Shown piece after piece: positions 54,084 through 64,000 of a stretch of 64,000 nt of DNA (its first letter is position 1; each line of letters starts with the position of its first letter). The notes under the pieces are model-generated. The model did no database searches. It worked only from the letters and a program-made list of their open reading frames with translations, and was not told the origin of the DNA. The position numbers and the translations under genes were made by a program. This DNA comes from Pegoplata infirma. Lineage: Eukaryota; Arthropoda; Insecta; Diptera; Anthomyiidae. Location of the stretch: the NCBI GenBank assembly GCA_963921195.1, contig OY992537.1, positions 66,456,040 through 66,520,039 on the forward strand. Direction: 5' to 3'.

Positions 54084-55740
54084 GCAACAACATTTTTAAA
54101 AATTAAAAAAGCTGTAAAGTCAGGAAAATTCAAAAATTTTAATAGAAATCTGAAAAATTCAATTCAAGAAAATTAAGCAAATACCAAGAAAACTCAAACT
54201 GCGACTTTGATTTTCCTAGGTAGGCTCAAACTTTTTTGATATTTCGTTGAAGGACTTACCGCAGTTCTCGTTTCTGGTCTATAATTTCAACGTGACTAAT
54301 TACGAACTTAATATAAGTTGCAGCTGTTTGTTTTTTTACTACAACATGGCCCATAGTACACCATATTTGTTTTGCGTCCCCATATAGGTAAGTGCATTTA
54401 TAGTCAGGTCGTATGTTACTGTTATATTTCATTTTAACACTTTTATTTTTCATTCTTAAACATTTTCTTACTCTCTAGAACTTTTCATTGGTATGTTTTA
54501 TTTATTTTTTTTTTCAACTGTAAAACATTGTCATTACTTTACCTTCCTGTGTTTTTTTTTTTTTTTTTTGTTGGTAACACGTACACCTGAACATTCATTC
54601 TCACCTGACACTAAAAATAATTGCACTAAAATAACATTCCATTTCGTCTGTATTTTCTTCTACAATTCACTTCCCATTTCATGTGTTGCATGCAATTGCT
54701 TACGATGTATGCATGTGTGTAAGGGTTGCTACAAAAATACTTTATTACACTCATCGTTTTTATTTATTTTTTTTTTCTGTAAGTTGTACGTTTGTGTATA
54801 TGTTTGTGTACGTATTACCTGTTAGTAAAAGTCTGTATGTAGGTGTGACTTTATAATGAACGATAGACGTCACTCTTGTAATGTCATACTGTTAATGCAA
54901 CACTAATTGCAAGTAACAACCTGGGAATTATATGTTCTTTTCAAGGGTAACATTTAAATTTTTTTTTTCGTTTGTGTTTTTCTGATGTTTTCATTATTGC
55001 TTTAGTAATTTATAATAAAACATGTTGCAACAAAAACTAAAAAAGTCTTAGAGGTTCATTAGTAAAAGTTAATGAGGGTTTTTAGTATATTTTTTCGAAA
55101 ACAACAAAAAAAAAGTGCATCTACTTAGTTAAAATATTTAAGTGTGAAATATTTAATACGAAAGCTAAATTGTTGGAAAATTGTTAAATGTTCAGAAAAT
55201 TAAATTATATGTGAATATTTTTACCACAAAATAAGTTGTAGTAGTTAATTTGTAGCCTGAAATTCATAAATATATGAGCAAAGTAAAATTTTGTATTTTT
55301 TTTTTTTTATTTTGGCACAATAATATTGTTTTGTACGAATGATAGGTGATACTTAAACATGCGAAATAAAATTTTTTTTATTTCTTTTGATTCTGATTCA
55401 TTTTTATTAAAAAATAAAAAAAAATAAAAAAAATCGACCATTAAAATATTGTATTTTGAGTAGAATAAGTTCGAGGTCAATATTTCCTTTACTTATTAAA
55501 AGAAGGATATTCTCATAGAATAATTTTCAAGAAAATTATTAACGATTTGTCAATAAAATCCTTTTGCTTCTTGTAGTATAGGGTTTTTTTATTTGCTAAA
55601 TAGTTTTTACAATGGAATCTGACAAATTTCGAAAATCGTGTCTATTAAGTCTTGCAAAAATTACCAATATAAATTTAAAACAGAAAAAAAAAAATTTCTT
55701 GAAAATTATTTCATGAGAATATCACAGTTTTAATTACATA
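54084..55740. other. No gene seen; probably unique host sequence
   Basis: About 1.65 kb with TG/CA-rich stretches (GTATGCATGTGTGTAAGG) and T-rich patches. The longest open frame (54493-54825) is composed largely of Phe/Cys-rich low-complexity sequence with no domain. No splice-site-bounded exon can be defended. Confidence 0.4.
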
Positions 55741-55744
55741 AGTT

Positions 55745-55874
55745 TACAAATTAAAAAAAAAATTGCGATTCACGACATTTTGAAATTCCACTCCAAAATT
55801 TTTAAAGTAGAACAGTTTTCGAGATATTGCCAACTTTTCAAATTTTCATCTTTTTAAAAAAGCGATTTTACTTA
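55745..55874 (+). repeat. Short repeat shared with 60186-60310
   Basis: TTGCGATTCACGACATTTTG, CACTCCAAAATTTTTAAAGT, AGAACAGTTTTCGAGATATT and AACTTTTCAAATTTTCATC match 60186-60310 closely. The latter lacks the MITE that follows here, so it provides an empty site for the insertion at 55875. Confidence 0.7.
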
Positions 55875-56440
55875 CAAGGGAAGTATCTCAACCCTTATGA
55901 ACCGATTTGCCTGAAACTTAAAATATATATTAAAGAGACGATTTTAAGGTTGGGGTGTCTCGGCTTATCGTCCATATCGGTGTTTAAAAATTTTGTTGTC
56001 CCCTTATGAAACCATGTGGACCGTCGGGAAGGTTTTGATAACTTCCGAACTAACGGGAATATCGTCTAGGGCAAAATACTGGTCGACTTAAATTTAATAA
56101 AGATTATTTCTTATCCATATGGATAACGTAGGTCTATGTCTTCACATAAGTACCCCCCAAAATTTACACATTTTCCTTAAAAAAAATATTTAAAGAAGCC
56201 GATTTTTTTCAGGCATTAAAAAAACCTTTCTTCTCATATGAAAACATCATATAGTTTCTTAAAAAGAAATGGCTGAAAAATCCAAAAAACGATTTTTCGC
56301 CATTTTTTGACCCATGTTTTGAACCCCTAAATCCCCGATATGGCCGATAAGCCGAGAATCCCCAACCATAGAATTGTTTCTTTGATATATATTTGAAGTT
56401 TAAGGCAAATCGGTTCATAAGGGTTGAGATACTTCCCTTG
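55875..56440 (+). mobile_element. CAAGGGAAG-tip MITE, copy 3
   Basis: Tips CAAGGGAAGTATCTCAACCC and GGGTTGAGATACTTCCCTTG. TTA duplication at 55872-55874 and 56441-56443. Same orientation and interior as copy 1 (CGGCTTATCG.CCATATCGG, CCCCTTATGAAACCATG, CCCCGATATGGCCGATAAGC). Confidence 0.9.
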
Positions 56441-56443
56441 TTA

Positions 56444-56772
56444 GTTTAAAATATCTCCGGAGCAAATTGATCGATTTCATTGTTTTTGATTTTAAATTAA
56501 AGGTAATTAAATGATCTATCAAACTTTTCAATCTGATTATCTCCTTAGAAGCTATTGATCGATAAATCGACAATTTTATTTAAATTTTAACTAAATTTTT
56601 CGAAAAAAGTAAGTAAGGAAGATAAAAAATCGTGCGATATTAAAATTATTTCTTCGTGAGCGTGCGTGATCGTCAAAAAAAAAACTCACTCAACATCCCA
56701 TCTCTATTTTAAAAACGTCTTAAAAGTTATTGTTACCCATACGCACACGTAATATTCCCCATAATCGTAAAA
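56444..56772. other. No gene seen; contains inverted TCACG-word fragment
   Basis: CGTGAGCGTGCGTGATCGTC and CTCACTCAACATCCCATCTC (56645-56705) are the reverse complement of the words at 22310-22455. The rest is AT-rich. Confidence 0.45.
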
Positions 56773-56774
56773 TA

Positions 56775-58127
56775 TGAGGCATTCCACACCAAATGTCCCG
56801 CTACAGAAAAACATGTGTCCCGTAAATTTCTGAATAGGTTGTTTGGATAGCCCTATATGGAGCTAAGAAAATTGCGTTTTTGGTTTTTCAAATTTTCAAA
56901 AACTGGGCTTCGGAGGCGTGGTCAAATATTGGAAAAATTGTAAAATTTGTGGCGAGTTGCCTTGATTAAATACAATGGTTCCCAACCTTTTTTACGCCAT
57001 GCCCCACTTTTAAGTTAAAAAATCTACCATGTCCCCCTACACTCAAGAAAAATTTGTAAATTTTTCAAATTTGTTTAAAAATTCTAAATTTACTTCTGAT
57101 TAAGCAAACTTTTTGTTAAAATCATCGTTTAAACAAAGTTTTTAGAAAAAGTTTTCACCAATCAACTAAATAATTTAAGAAAAATTATGTTTTTTCTAGT
57201 TTATTTAACAAAAAAATCATAAAAATTTGCTCGTTGCCCCTCTGAAGCATTCAAATTGCCCCCCAGTGGGGCGAGAATCAAAGGTTGGGAACCATTGATT
57301 AAATATTTATCACATTAAAACGGAATGCACCACAATCTCAAAAATTTTCAATCTTATATAGTTTTGTATGGGCTATCGATTAAAATTTTTGTTTAAAAAA
57401 TTTTCAGAACCAGTTCTGAAATTTTCCATATTTTAAAAAAGTCAATTTATCAAAAATCCGGCCACTTTTTTTTTTAATTTTTTTTTTAAGTTTAGATGTT
57501 TGTTCATGCACACAAAAAAACTCAGAAACACGTTCGTCGTTTTTTTCGAGAAAATCGCATTTAAATTTTAAATTTCATAACAATTTTGAAATTTGCTTGT
57601 ATTTGCTTTTTTTAACGTTGCAAATGAGTATTATCAATTGCATAAAAATTACTCATACGATCTGTTGAAACAAGAAAATACAAGCAAATTACAAAATTGT
57701 TATGAAATTTAAAATTCAAATGCGATTGTCTCAAAAAAAAAACGACGAACGTGTTTCTGAATTTTTTTGTGTGGATGGACAAACATCTAAATTAAAAAAA
57801 AGTGGCCGGGTTTTTGATAAATTGACTTTTTTAAAAAATGGAAAATTTCAGAACGGGTTCTGAAAATTTTCCAAAAAAAAAAATTTTGTCGATAGCCCAT
57901 ACAAAACTATATAAGAATGTAAATTTTTGAGATTGTGGTGCATTCCGTTTTAATGTGATAAATATTTAATCAATATTTGACCACGCCTCCTAAGCCCAGT
58001 TTTTGAAAAATTGAAAAACCAAAAACGCAATTTTCTAAGTTCCATATAGGGCTATCCATACAACCTATTCAGAAGTTTACGGTATACATGTTTTTTTTTC
58101 GCTAGACATTTGGTGTGGAATGCCTCA
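56775..58127. mobile_element. Long palindromic element, TGAGGCATTCCACACC tips, hosting a hAT-type MITE
   Basis: Left arm TGAGGCATTCCACACCAAAT, GGTTGTTTGGATAGCCCTAT, AAACTGGGCTTCGGAGGCG; the right arm is the reverse complement, ending GGTGTGGAATGCCTCA. TA flanks both tips. The centre is near 57625 (GAGTATTATCAATTGC). The left arm carries a 325-bp insertion. Related arms: 53570-53830 and 63535-64000. Confidence 0.9.
56973..57297. mobile_element. hAT-type MITE, CAATGGTTCCCAACCTTT tips
   Basis: 18-bp perfect inverted tips and a perfect 8-bp duplication ATTAAATA (56965-56972, 57298-57305). The related arm at 63637-63644 has a single ATTAAATA with uninterrupted flanks (CCTTGATTAAATATTTATC), a direct empty site; the opposite arm (57953-57983) is also uninterrupted. 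The CARTGGTTCYCAACCT tip is typical of Charlie-type hAT elements. CACTCAAGAAAAATTTG at about 57040 hints at a further nested CACTC-type fragment. Confidence 0.95.
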
Positions 58128-58297
58128 TATAAGCATAGTGCAATGTTCAACATTTTTTTTCTCGAAAATAAGGCAAAACACATCTGTAAAAGTTTCAGAA
58201 CAGAAAAGTAAACCTGACTTAAATGTTGGAAATTTTTTTTTTTTCAAAAAATCTAAAAAGATAGTAATAACACTAGTTTACAAATTAAAAAAAAAAA

Positions 58298-60185
58298 AAA
58301 CAAGTAGAAAAATTAAATTCGACTTGGTCGAATCTATGAATACCCTCCACAATGTTATCTGATAGTAATTTTCTAAAAAAAAATTTCAAAAAATTGCATT
58401 TCAAATTTTTTATTAGAAATATATATATTATTTTGAGTCAAACTTTTTTTTAATCAATCAAATTTTTTTGAGTGTAAAATTTTTTTGACTGTCAACATTT
58501 TTTGAATGTGATATTTCATTCAAAAAAAAAAAAAAAATAAAAATAATGTGTACATTTTTTTGTGAGTGTAACATTTTTTTGGGTGTAAATATTTTTTTAG
58601 TGTACAATTTCTTTGAGTAACAAAATTACTTTGTAAAATATTTTTGTTGTTTTTTTTTTGTTTTTCAAATATTTCCCTCTTTTTATTTTACCATCCTCTT
58701 CTTTAAAAACCAAAAACAAACTAACATTCAATCATACACATACTTTATGATTTTTTCCCAAAAATACTTACTATCCCAGCAAAACTTTGGTAATGGGTAG
58801 TGATTATATAACACATTACCAGGTAATGCATATAACTTATTTGTAGCATTATTTTATGATGCCTTACCAAACATTTGTTCCACAACGTATTATTTTCAAG
58901 TGAAAAATAATGCATTACTAATAATTTGCTACGTAATGCATGATTATTGGAAAAAATGTATTTCATATTTATTATTTCTAAACATTAAATCATGGATGAC
59001 TTGTATTTGGTTACATTATGTATTATTTGAAAGTTTGAAATAATGCATTATTTATAATTGGATGCATAATGCATTACAATAACATAAAAAATAATTATTT
59101 TATTAAAAAATTCATAAGTTTAAACTAGAGATGGGCTCACGACAGGAAATTTGTAACGACACACACTCACGAGCATATTTTATCTACTTACACTCACTTA
59201 CAATCACGTGAGTAAATTTAATACAAAATTACTTTTTCACTACTCGTAACACCTTATATGTATATTATCTTCTGGTATGCTATATTATTTCATTTCTCGT
59301 AACCTATAAAATATCATATATTTTACACCTTACTCGTATTCTTCGTTATAAATTTATGACTTATTTTATACCTTACTGGTATTCTTTGTGATAATGTGGA
59401 TGCATTACTTTGAGTCTCACCGCCTGTTAAAATCATCAATGCTGCAATGTATAAAATAAGAGATCCTATACCTTATTTTATACCTTATTTGGTAATCTAA
59501 GTTTTGCTGGGATACACCGTTACATACAGTTACACTAACAATAACAAAACAATAACAAATATTTACTTGTCTAACAACTAAACTGCACCCCACGGCAGGA
59601 AAACAAACAACAACAAGTTTCAAAAAAACTGGTATTTCACCATGCTCTTAAAACTTGTTTAACGAGTTTTCAACAGTTTAAGGTGAAACCAATCCGAAAT
59701 TAAGAGCTTTGCTTATAACTTTTGAACCACTAAACCGATTTTGCTGAAATTAAAAACCAAACAAACTTGGGGAACGGCAAATATATATGCTAAGCTTCAG
59801 CACCCTCAGAATTGTCTTCCGAAAGTTAGAGTGGTTTTAATATCGTTAATTCGCAAAATACACTTGCCGAAATTTACTCTTTTGCTCATAACTTTTGAAC
59901 CACTGGACCGATTTTGCTGGATTGCAATACGAACCTGACCCGGTAAATGGCCAACATATATGTCAAACTTCCTCAGTAAAGTCTTTCAAAAGTTAGCGTG
60001 TTTTCAACGGACAGACAGGCAGACGGACGGACGGCCGGACGGACATCGCTAGATCGACTTAAAATCGATCAAGGATCGTGAATATATATACTTTATGGGG
60101 TTCTAGACCAATATTTCGATGTGTTACAAACGGAATGACAAACTTATATATACTCTCTATCACAAGAGTGGATGGTATAAAAATT
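58298..60185 (-). mobile_element. GTCY element, subfamily A, inverted, with nested insertion
   Basis: It starts ACAAGTAGAAAAATTAAATT, 3' hairpin, GAATACCCTCCACAATG, T-rich ACACTC array (58450-58620). It is interrupted from about 58650 to 59640, including the CCCAGC element. It resumes AAGGTGAAACCAATCCGAAA, AACTTTTGAACCACTGGACC, GGACGGACGGCCGGACGGAC (60020-60050), ATCGACTTAAAATCGATCAA and ends GAGTGGATGGTATA. Confidence 0.85.
58775..59511. mobile_element. CCCAGCAAAAC-tip element, copy 2
   Basis: Same tips and interior as copy 1 (18516-19247), with only scattered substitutions and a small insertion (TATATGTATATTATC near 59256). Flanked by AT on both sides. The high identity across 40 kb indicates one of the youngest families here. 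A 2-bp duplication with CCCAGC tips is not one I can assign to a superfamily with confidence. Confidence 0.9.
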
Positions 60186-60390
60186 GCGACCAAAGACATT
60201 TTGCATTTATTTTTTATATGAAAATCCACTCCAAACTTTTTAAGTAGAACAGTTTTCGATATATTAGTAACTTTTCAAATTTTTATCTTTTTAAAAATAT
60301 AATTTTACTTAAATTAAAAAAAACTCTGTAAACTAGTGTAATCGTTAACCTACTGGGCAAAAATATTGTACAATCGATATCTGTATATAT
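60186..60390. repeat. Short repeat shared with 55745-55874
   Basis: TTGCGACCAAAGACATTTTG, CACTCCAAACTTTTTAAGTA, GAACAGTTTTCGATATATTA, then ATTTTACTTAAATTAAA with a single TTA where the other copy carries a MITE. Confidence 0.7.
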
Positions 60391-61092
60391 AACAAGTGAG
60401 AGTGTTAAATTCGGCCATGCCGAATCTGTTATACCCTCCAACATGCAAATAAATAAAAAAAAAATTGCAGGGGCGTTTTATTTTTTTTTTTTGGAGGGGG
60501 TCGGTAGTGGTAATTGGGGGGGGGGGGGCATTTCTTCTCGAATATGTATTTAAGAATTCATTCGTATTCTTTTTGCTGTAAAAAAATACAAGTTTATTTT
60601 TTTTAAAAAAAAAAATATTCCTCGCCCATAAAAGGGGGGGGGGCGGACCGAAAAAACGACATTTTTTAATTCTGTGGGTCCAAATGCAGGATTTTGAACT
60701 TCTTGTAGTATAAAAATGTTGCATTTGTTAAACAAAAACAAAGAAAATCATGTAAAAATATGGCATTTTTCAGAGGTTGGTTTAGTTCCTCAAGGGGGAA
60801 CTTTTTTCCCCCTGGACCGATTTTGCTCCTTTACGAACTTAACCTGCCTAGGAACATTAGACATATTCGTGCCCAATGTCGGGAGTCTAGCTCTTTTATT
60901 TTGGACTGCATCGTGTTAACTACAGACGGACAGACGGACAGACGGACGGACGGACGGACATCGCTAGAATGTCTTAGAATCGATCACTGATCATAAATAT
61001 ATATACTTTATGGGGTCCTACACCGATATTTTGATGCGTTACACACGGAATGACAAAGTGAGTATACCCTCATACTGTAGTTGGAGGGTATA
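60391..61092 (-). mobile_element. GTCY element, subfamily B, inverted, full length
   Basis: AACAAGTGAGAGTGTTAAAT, hairpin ATTCGGCCATGCCGAAT, TATACCCTCCAACATG, G runs (13 G at 60516-60528, 10 G at 60634-60643), TTAGTTCCTCAAGGGGGAAC, GACGGACGGACGGACGGACA core (60940-60962), TTATGGGGTCCTACACCGAT, and TTGGAGGGTATA at the end. The clearest full B copy on this strand. Confidence 0.9.
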
Positions 61093-62415
61093 AAAATGGA
61101 TGTATGTATGTGGGTATGTATGTATGTTCCGTATGGACTCGAAAACGGCTGGACCGTTCTTGATGAACTTTTCAGGGAATATTCAGAATAGCCTAGGGAG
61201 TAACACTGTGCGGTCAGAGTTTTTATTTTTTGCGTGTGGGCGGAAGGGCGTGGCAAAATCGAATTTTAACATTGCACCATTAATGACATCTGTATGTGAA
61301 AAACGGATGGACCGATTTTGATGAAATTTAAACCAAATATAGTACTAACTGAGTACTAACTACGTGCCAAGTAAGAACGTGATCGGACGAATGGGCGTAA
61401 AATGCCATGATTTTTTGCCTGTGGGCGGTGGGGTGGCAAAAATCGAATTTTTACATTGCACCACTAATGACATTTATATATAAAAAACGGATAGACCGAT
61501 TTTGATGAAATTAAAACCAACGATAGTACTAAGGACAAATGGGGTAAAATGCCATGACCCTTTGTATTAAATTGAATGTTATTTCTGCATGCTCCGCAAT
61601 AACGCAAAAACAGTTGATTCGATTTTAATTAAATTTTCAGCACTGATAGTGTTAACCGAGTGCGGAACTATAGGCCATGTTATACTACGATTGGAGAAAG
61701 GAGCGTAAAATGCCACGCCCCTTTGTACTATAAAGGACGTTGTCTGCCTGTTTCGCAATCACGCAAAAACAGCTGAACCAATTCTCTTGATATTTTCACT
61801 ACATACAGTGCTAACCAAGTGCATATGTAGGCCATATAAGATCGTTATTGGAAAAAGGGATCAAAATTGCAACGCCCTTTGTACTATACTGTTTTATACT
61901 GAACGTTATATCTGCCTGTTTTGAAATCACGCAAAAACGGAAAAGCCGAATCTGTCACTACTGATAGAACTAACCGAGCGGGAACTGTAGGTCATGTGTA
62001 GAGCGCGATTCGGCAAAAGGGTATAAAATGTCACTCCCTATTTTCATAAATAAAAAGTTATTTCCTCCTCTTTCGCAATCACACAAAAACGGCAAAAAAT
62101 TATGTCAATGAAATTTGCAGCACAGATAGTACTAATCGAGTATGCAGGATGGAACTTTAGACTATCACGATTCGATAAAAATGCGTTGTACTATACTTAA
62201 CGTTATGTCGGTCAATTTCGAAATCACGCAAAAACGGCTGAACCGATTTTGTTGAGATGTCTCTATAGATAGTGCTAACCGAGGGTGGAACCAAAGGTTA
62301 CTAGCTGGACCCAGACCCGTCCTTTAATTTTATTCGACACTATAGTTAAATTAAGATGTAATATAAAACAGTTTTTTTCTTAGGGCCAGCAACGCGGACC
62401 GGGTATAGCTAGTAA
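61093..62415 (+). repeat. Degenerate ~150-180 bp tandem repeat with AACGGCTGAACCGATTTTG theme
   Basis: About seven units each contain CACGCAAAAACGGCTGAACC (variants), GATTTTGATGAAATT, GATAGTGCTAACCGAG and a GGCGTAAAATGCCACGCC-like segment. It starts with a GTATGTATGTGG microsatellite at 61082-61125 and ends AACGCGGACCGGGTATAGCT followed by AGT. The CTAGT end would fit a Helitron 3' terminus, but I see no clear hairpin. Confidence 0.7.
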
Positions 62416-63534
62416 CGTATAAAAATTGTAATGTGGCTGATGATGTCCTATACCAATATTTCGGAGTGTTGATTAAGGAATAAGAAACACCCTTTATTAC
62501 AACATAGAAATATATTCAATAACCCATCTCTCTCAGGGATCTAGCCTTTTAGCAACCATAAATTAATAATTACAAAAACAATTACAATTTGCCCAATTAC
62601 AAAGAAACATTATTTTAAAAATTATAAACAAAATACAACTACTCTGTTTAAAATTTCCACCATTTTATAATTAAAATAAATTTAAAGGGTTTTTAGGAAA
62701 ATTAAAAATTTATAGTTACAACATCACACAAAACCAGAATAGCAAGTAAGTAGACATACAACATCTGTTTCATTTATTACTCTAGTATATTTTAACTACC
62801 GCAGAGCTGTAAGCTTACTAAGTATTAAATGTTTGGTTACGAAAAACATTTTCAAAAATTTAAAATAATGTCCAATATTAAACATTTTCCAAATATCAAC
62901 CTGTTTGCTGATACAGCAACACTATGTTGAGTAAAGGATACAATTTTATTGTGTTGAATTAAAAATTTCTTGTAACACCATGTAACAGAGTCTCCCGCCA
63001 ACCCATTTTCAAAAAAAAAAAATGGCAATAAATGTGGACAATAGTGGTTTAAGTGAATAATTTATGTGAATGCGTATGCGTTTTTGGTATTTAATTTTGG
63101 TTTATGTGGCAAACTGTGGTAGGTTGTTGTTGTTTTTTCTGTGGTTGTATTGCCAATGCTTTTAAATGTAGCACCTTTCTATGTAGTTGTTATACAGACG
63201 ACAGACTGAATGGCTGGCCAAACATATGTTGCATGCTTTTTATTTGTAAATCATAATTTCATTAAAAAATGCTGATAAAGGTAACTAAGTGTAAGAGAAA
63301 GTTGGAAAAGTTTTTAAAATTTATAATATTTGTAGATTTTTTTTTTTTAAATAATTTTGAAGTTTTTTTTAAGGCATTTAGAGTATTTTATTGGTTAAGT
63401 CCACAAAGTTACCCAAAAACAAAAATTTTAAAATTTAAGGGTGTCTGAAATGTTTTATTGATATTTTCGAAATTTAACCGCCGAAACCTGCTATCAACAC
63501 TAAATAAAATTTTTTAATTTTTGTTCATATTGAG
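62416..63534. other. No gene seen; probably unique host sequence
   Basis: AT-rich DNA with GTTGTTGTTG and TGGCTGGCCAAACATATGTT, the kind of composition common in fly introns. No domain-bearing open frame, tRNA or repeat match. Confidence 0.4.
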
Positions 63535-64000
63535 CTAAGAAAATTTCGTTTTTGGTTTTTCAATTTTTCAAAATCTGGGATTATGAGACGTGGTCAAATA
63601 TTGGAAAAATTTAAAAATTTGTATCGAGTTACCTTGATTAAATATTTATCAAATTAAAACGGAATGCACCACAATCTCAAAAATTTACATTCTTGTATAG
63701 TTTTGTATGGGCTATCGATTAAAATTTTTTTTTGAAAAATTTTCAGAACCCGTTCCATTTTTCCATTTTTTGAAAGAGTCAATTTATCAAAAATCTGGCC
63801 ACTTTGAGTTTTTATATTTTTTAAGACAATCATCTGTCTTTCCACACCAAAAAATTCAGACATGTGTTTTTCGTTTTTTTCGAGAAAATCGCATTTGAAT
63901 TTTGAATTTCACAACAATTTAGCAATTTGCTGGTATTTTCTTGTTTCAACATAGCGTATGAGTAATATTTATGCAAATATTCAATACTCATTCGCTACGT
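63535..64000 (+). mobile_element. Related arm of the 56.8-58.1 kb palindrome, cut by window end
   Basis: GAGCTAAGAAAATTTCGTTT, GACGTGGTCAAATATTGG, TTGATTAAATATTTATCAAA, CGGAATGCACCACAATCTCA, GGGCTATCGATTAAAATTTT follow the left arm. The symmetry centre (GAGTAATATTTATGCAAATATT) lies near 63975, so the second arm should continue beyond the window. The left tip is not recognisable. Confidence 0.85.

Noticed and set aside
54493..54825. 110-codon frame with Cys-rich patches
   Set aside because: Composition tracks TG/TTT-rich DNA; there are no spaced cysteine motifs or neighbouring exons.

Overview
The window is about 64 kb of very AT-rich eukaryotic DNA, consistent with an intergenic region or a very large intron of a brachyceran fly. 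A calyptrate/blowfly-type genome is my best guess. The main clue is a set of dispersed repeats carrying a (GTCC/GTCT)n core, a 5' TATACCCTC/GAGGGTATA hairpin and a 3' hairpin followed by ACTTGTTTT. That architecture is the DINE-1/mini-me group of Helitron-like elements known from Diptera. I find no host protein-coding gene, tRNA or rRNA. The only recognisable coding homology is the 3' end of an RTE-clade reverse transcriptase at 38.48-39.0 kb, which is 5'-truncated, internally deleted and stopped.

Almost everything else is nested non-autonomous transposons and satellites. Left part (0-12.2 kb): a degenerate minisatellite, a tiny CACTC-tip MITE (1975-2147), a CACTG-tip element (3222-4404), a 1.3 kb palindrome (4820-6115) sitting in a longer repeat module, then a head-to-tail chain of three GTCY elements (6517-9544) and a 2.15 kb CACTG-tip element built around a 1.2 kb palindrome (9995-12143). 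Middle (12.9-30.3 kb): an element with terminal inverted repeats carrying about 820 bp of 16-bp satellite with an inverted sub-block, a GC-rich hAT-type MITE, two more GTCY copies, a multiply nested inverted region (18.4-21.4 kb), a 740 bp T-rich tract, and a 2.46 kb foldback element that split a GTCY copy and was itself invaded by a CACTG-tip element. A second copy of the opening minisatellite follows. Right part (31.3-64 kb): further GTCY copies (one split by a Transib-like element), four CAAGGGAAG-tip MITEs with 3-bp TNA target duplications, several long palindromes, hAT-type MITEs with perfect 8-bp duplications, and a degenerate tandem region at 61.1-62.4 kb.

Many insertions can be dated relative to one another because other copies in the same window preserve the empty site. 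The most unusual pattern is a group of elements sharing a CACT(C/G)-A-rich tip and mostly a TA target duplication. Each member is saturated near its ends with its own short self-complementary word (for example ACTTAAGT, TTAGTTAA, ATTATGAT, TTGTAAATTTACAA, TTACTC...GAGTAA). Three of them share one common ~500 bp core while using different words. This looks like swapping or rapid turnover of subterminal binding-site codes on conserved tips and cores. All boundaries come from reading by eye; no alignment or database search was run.
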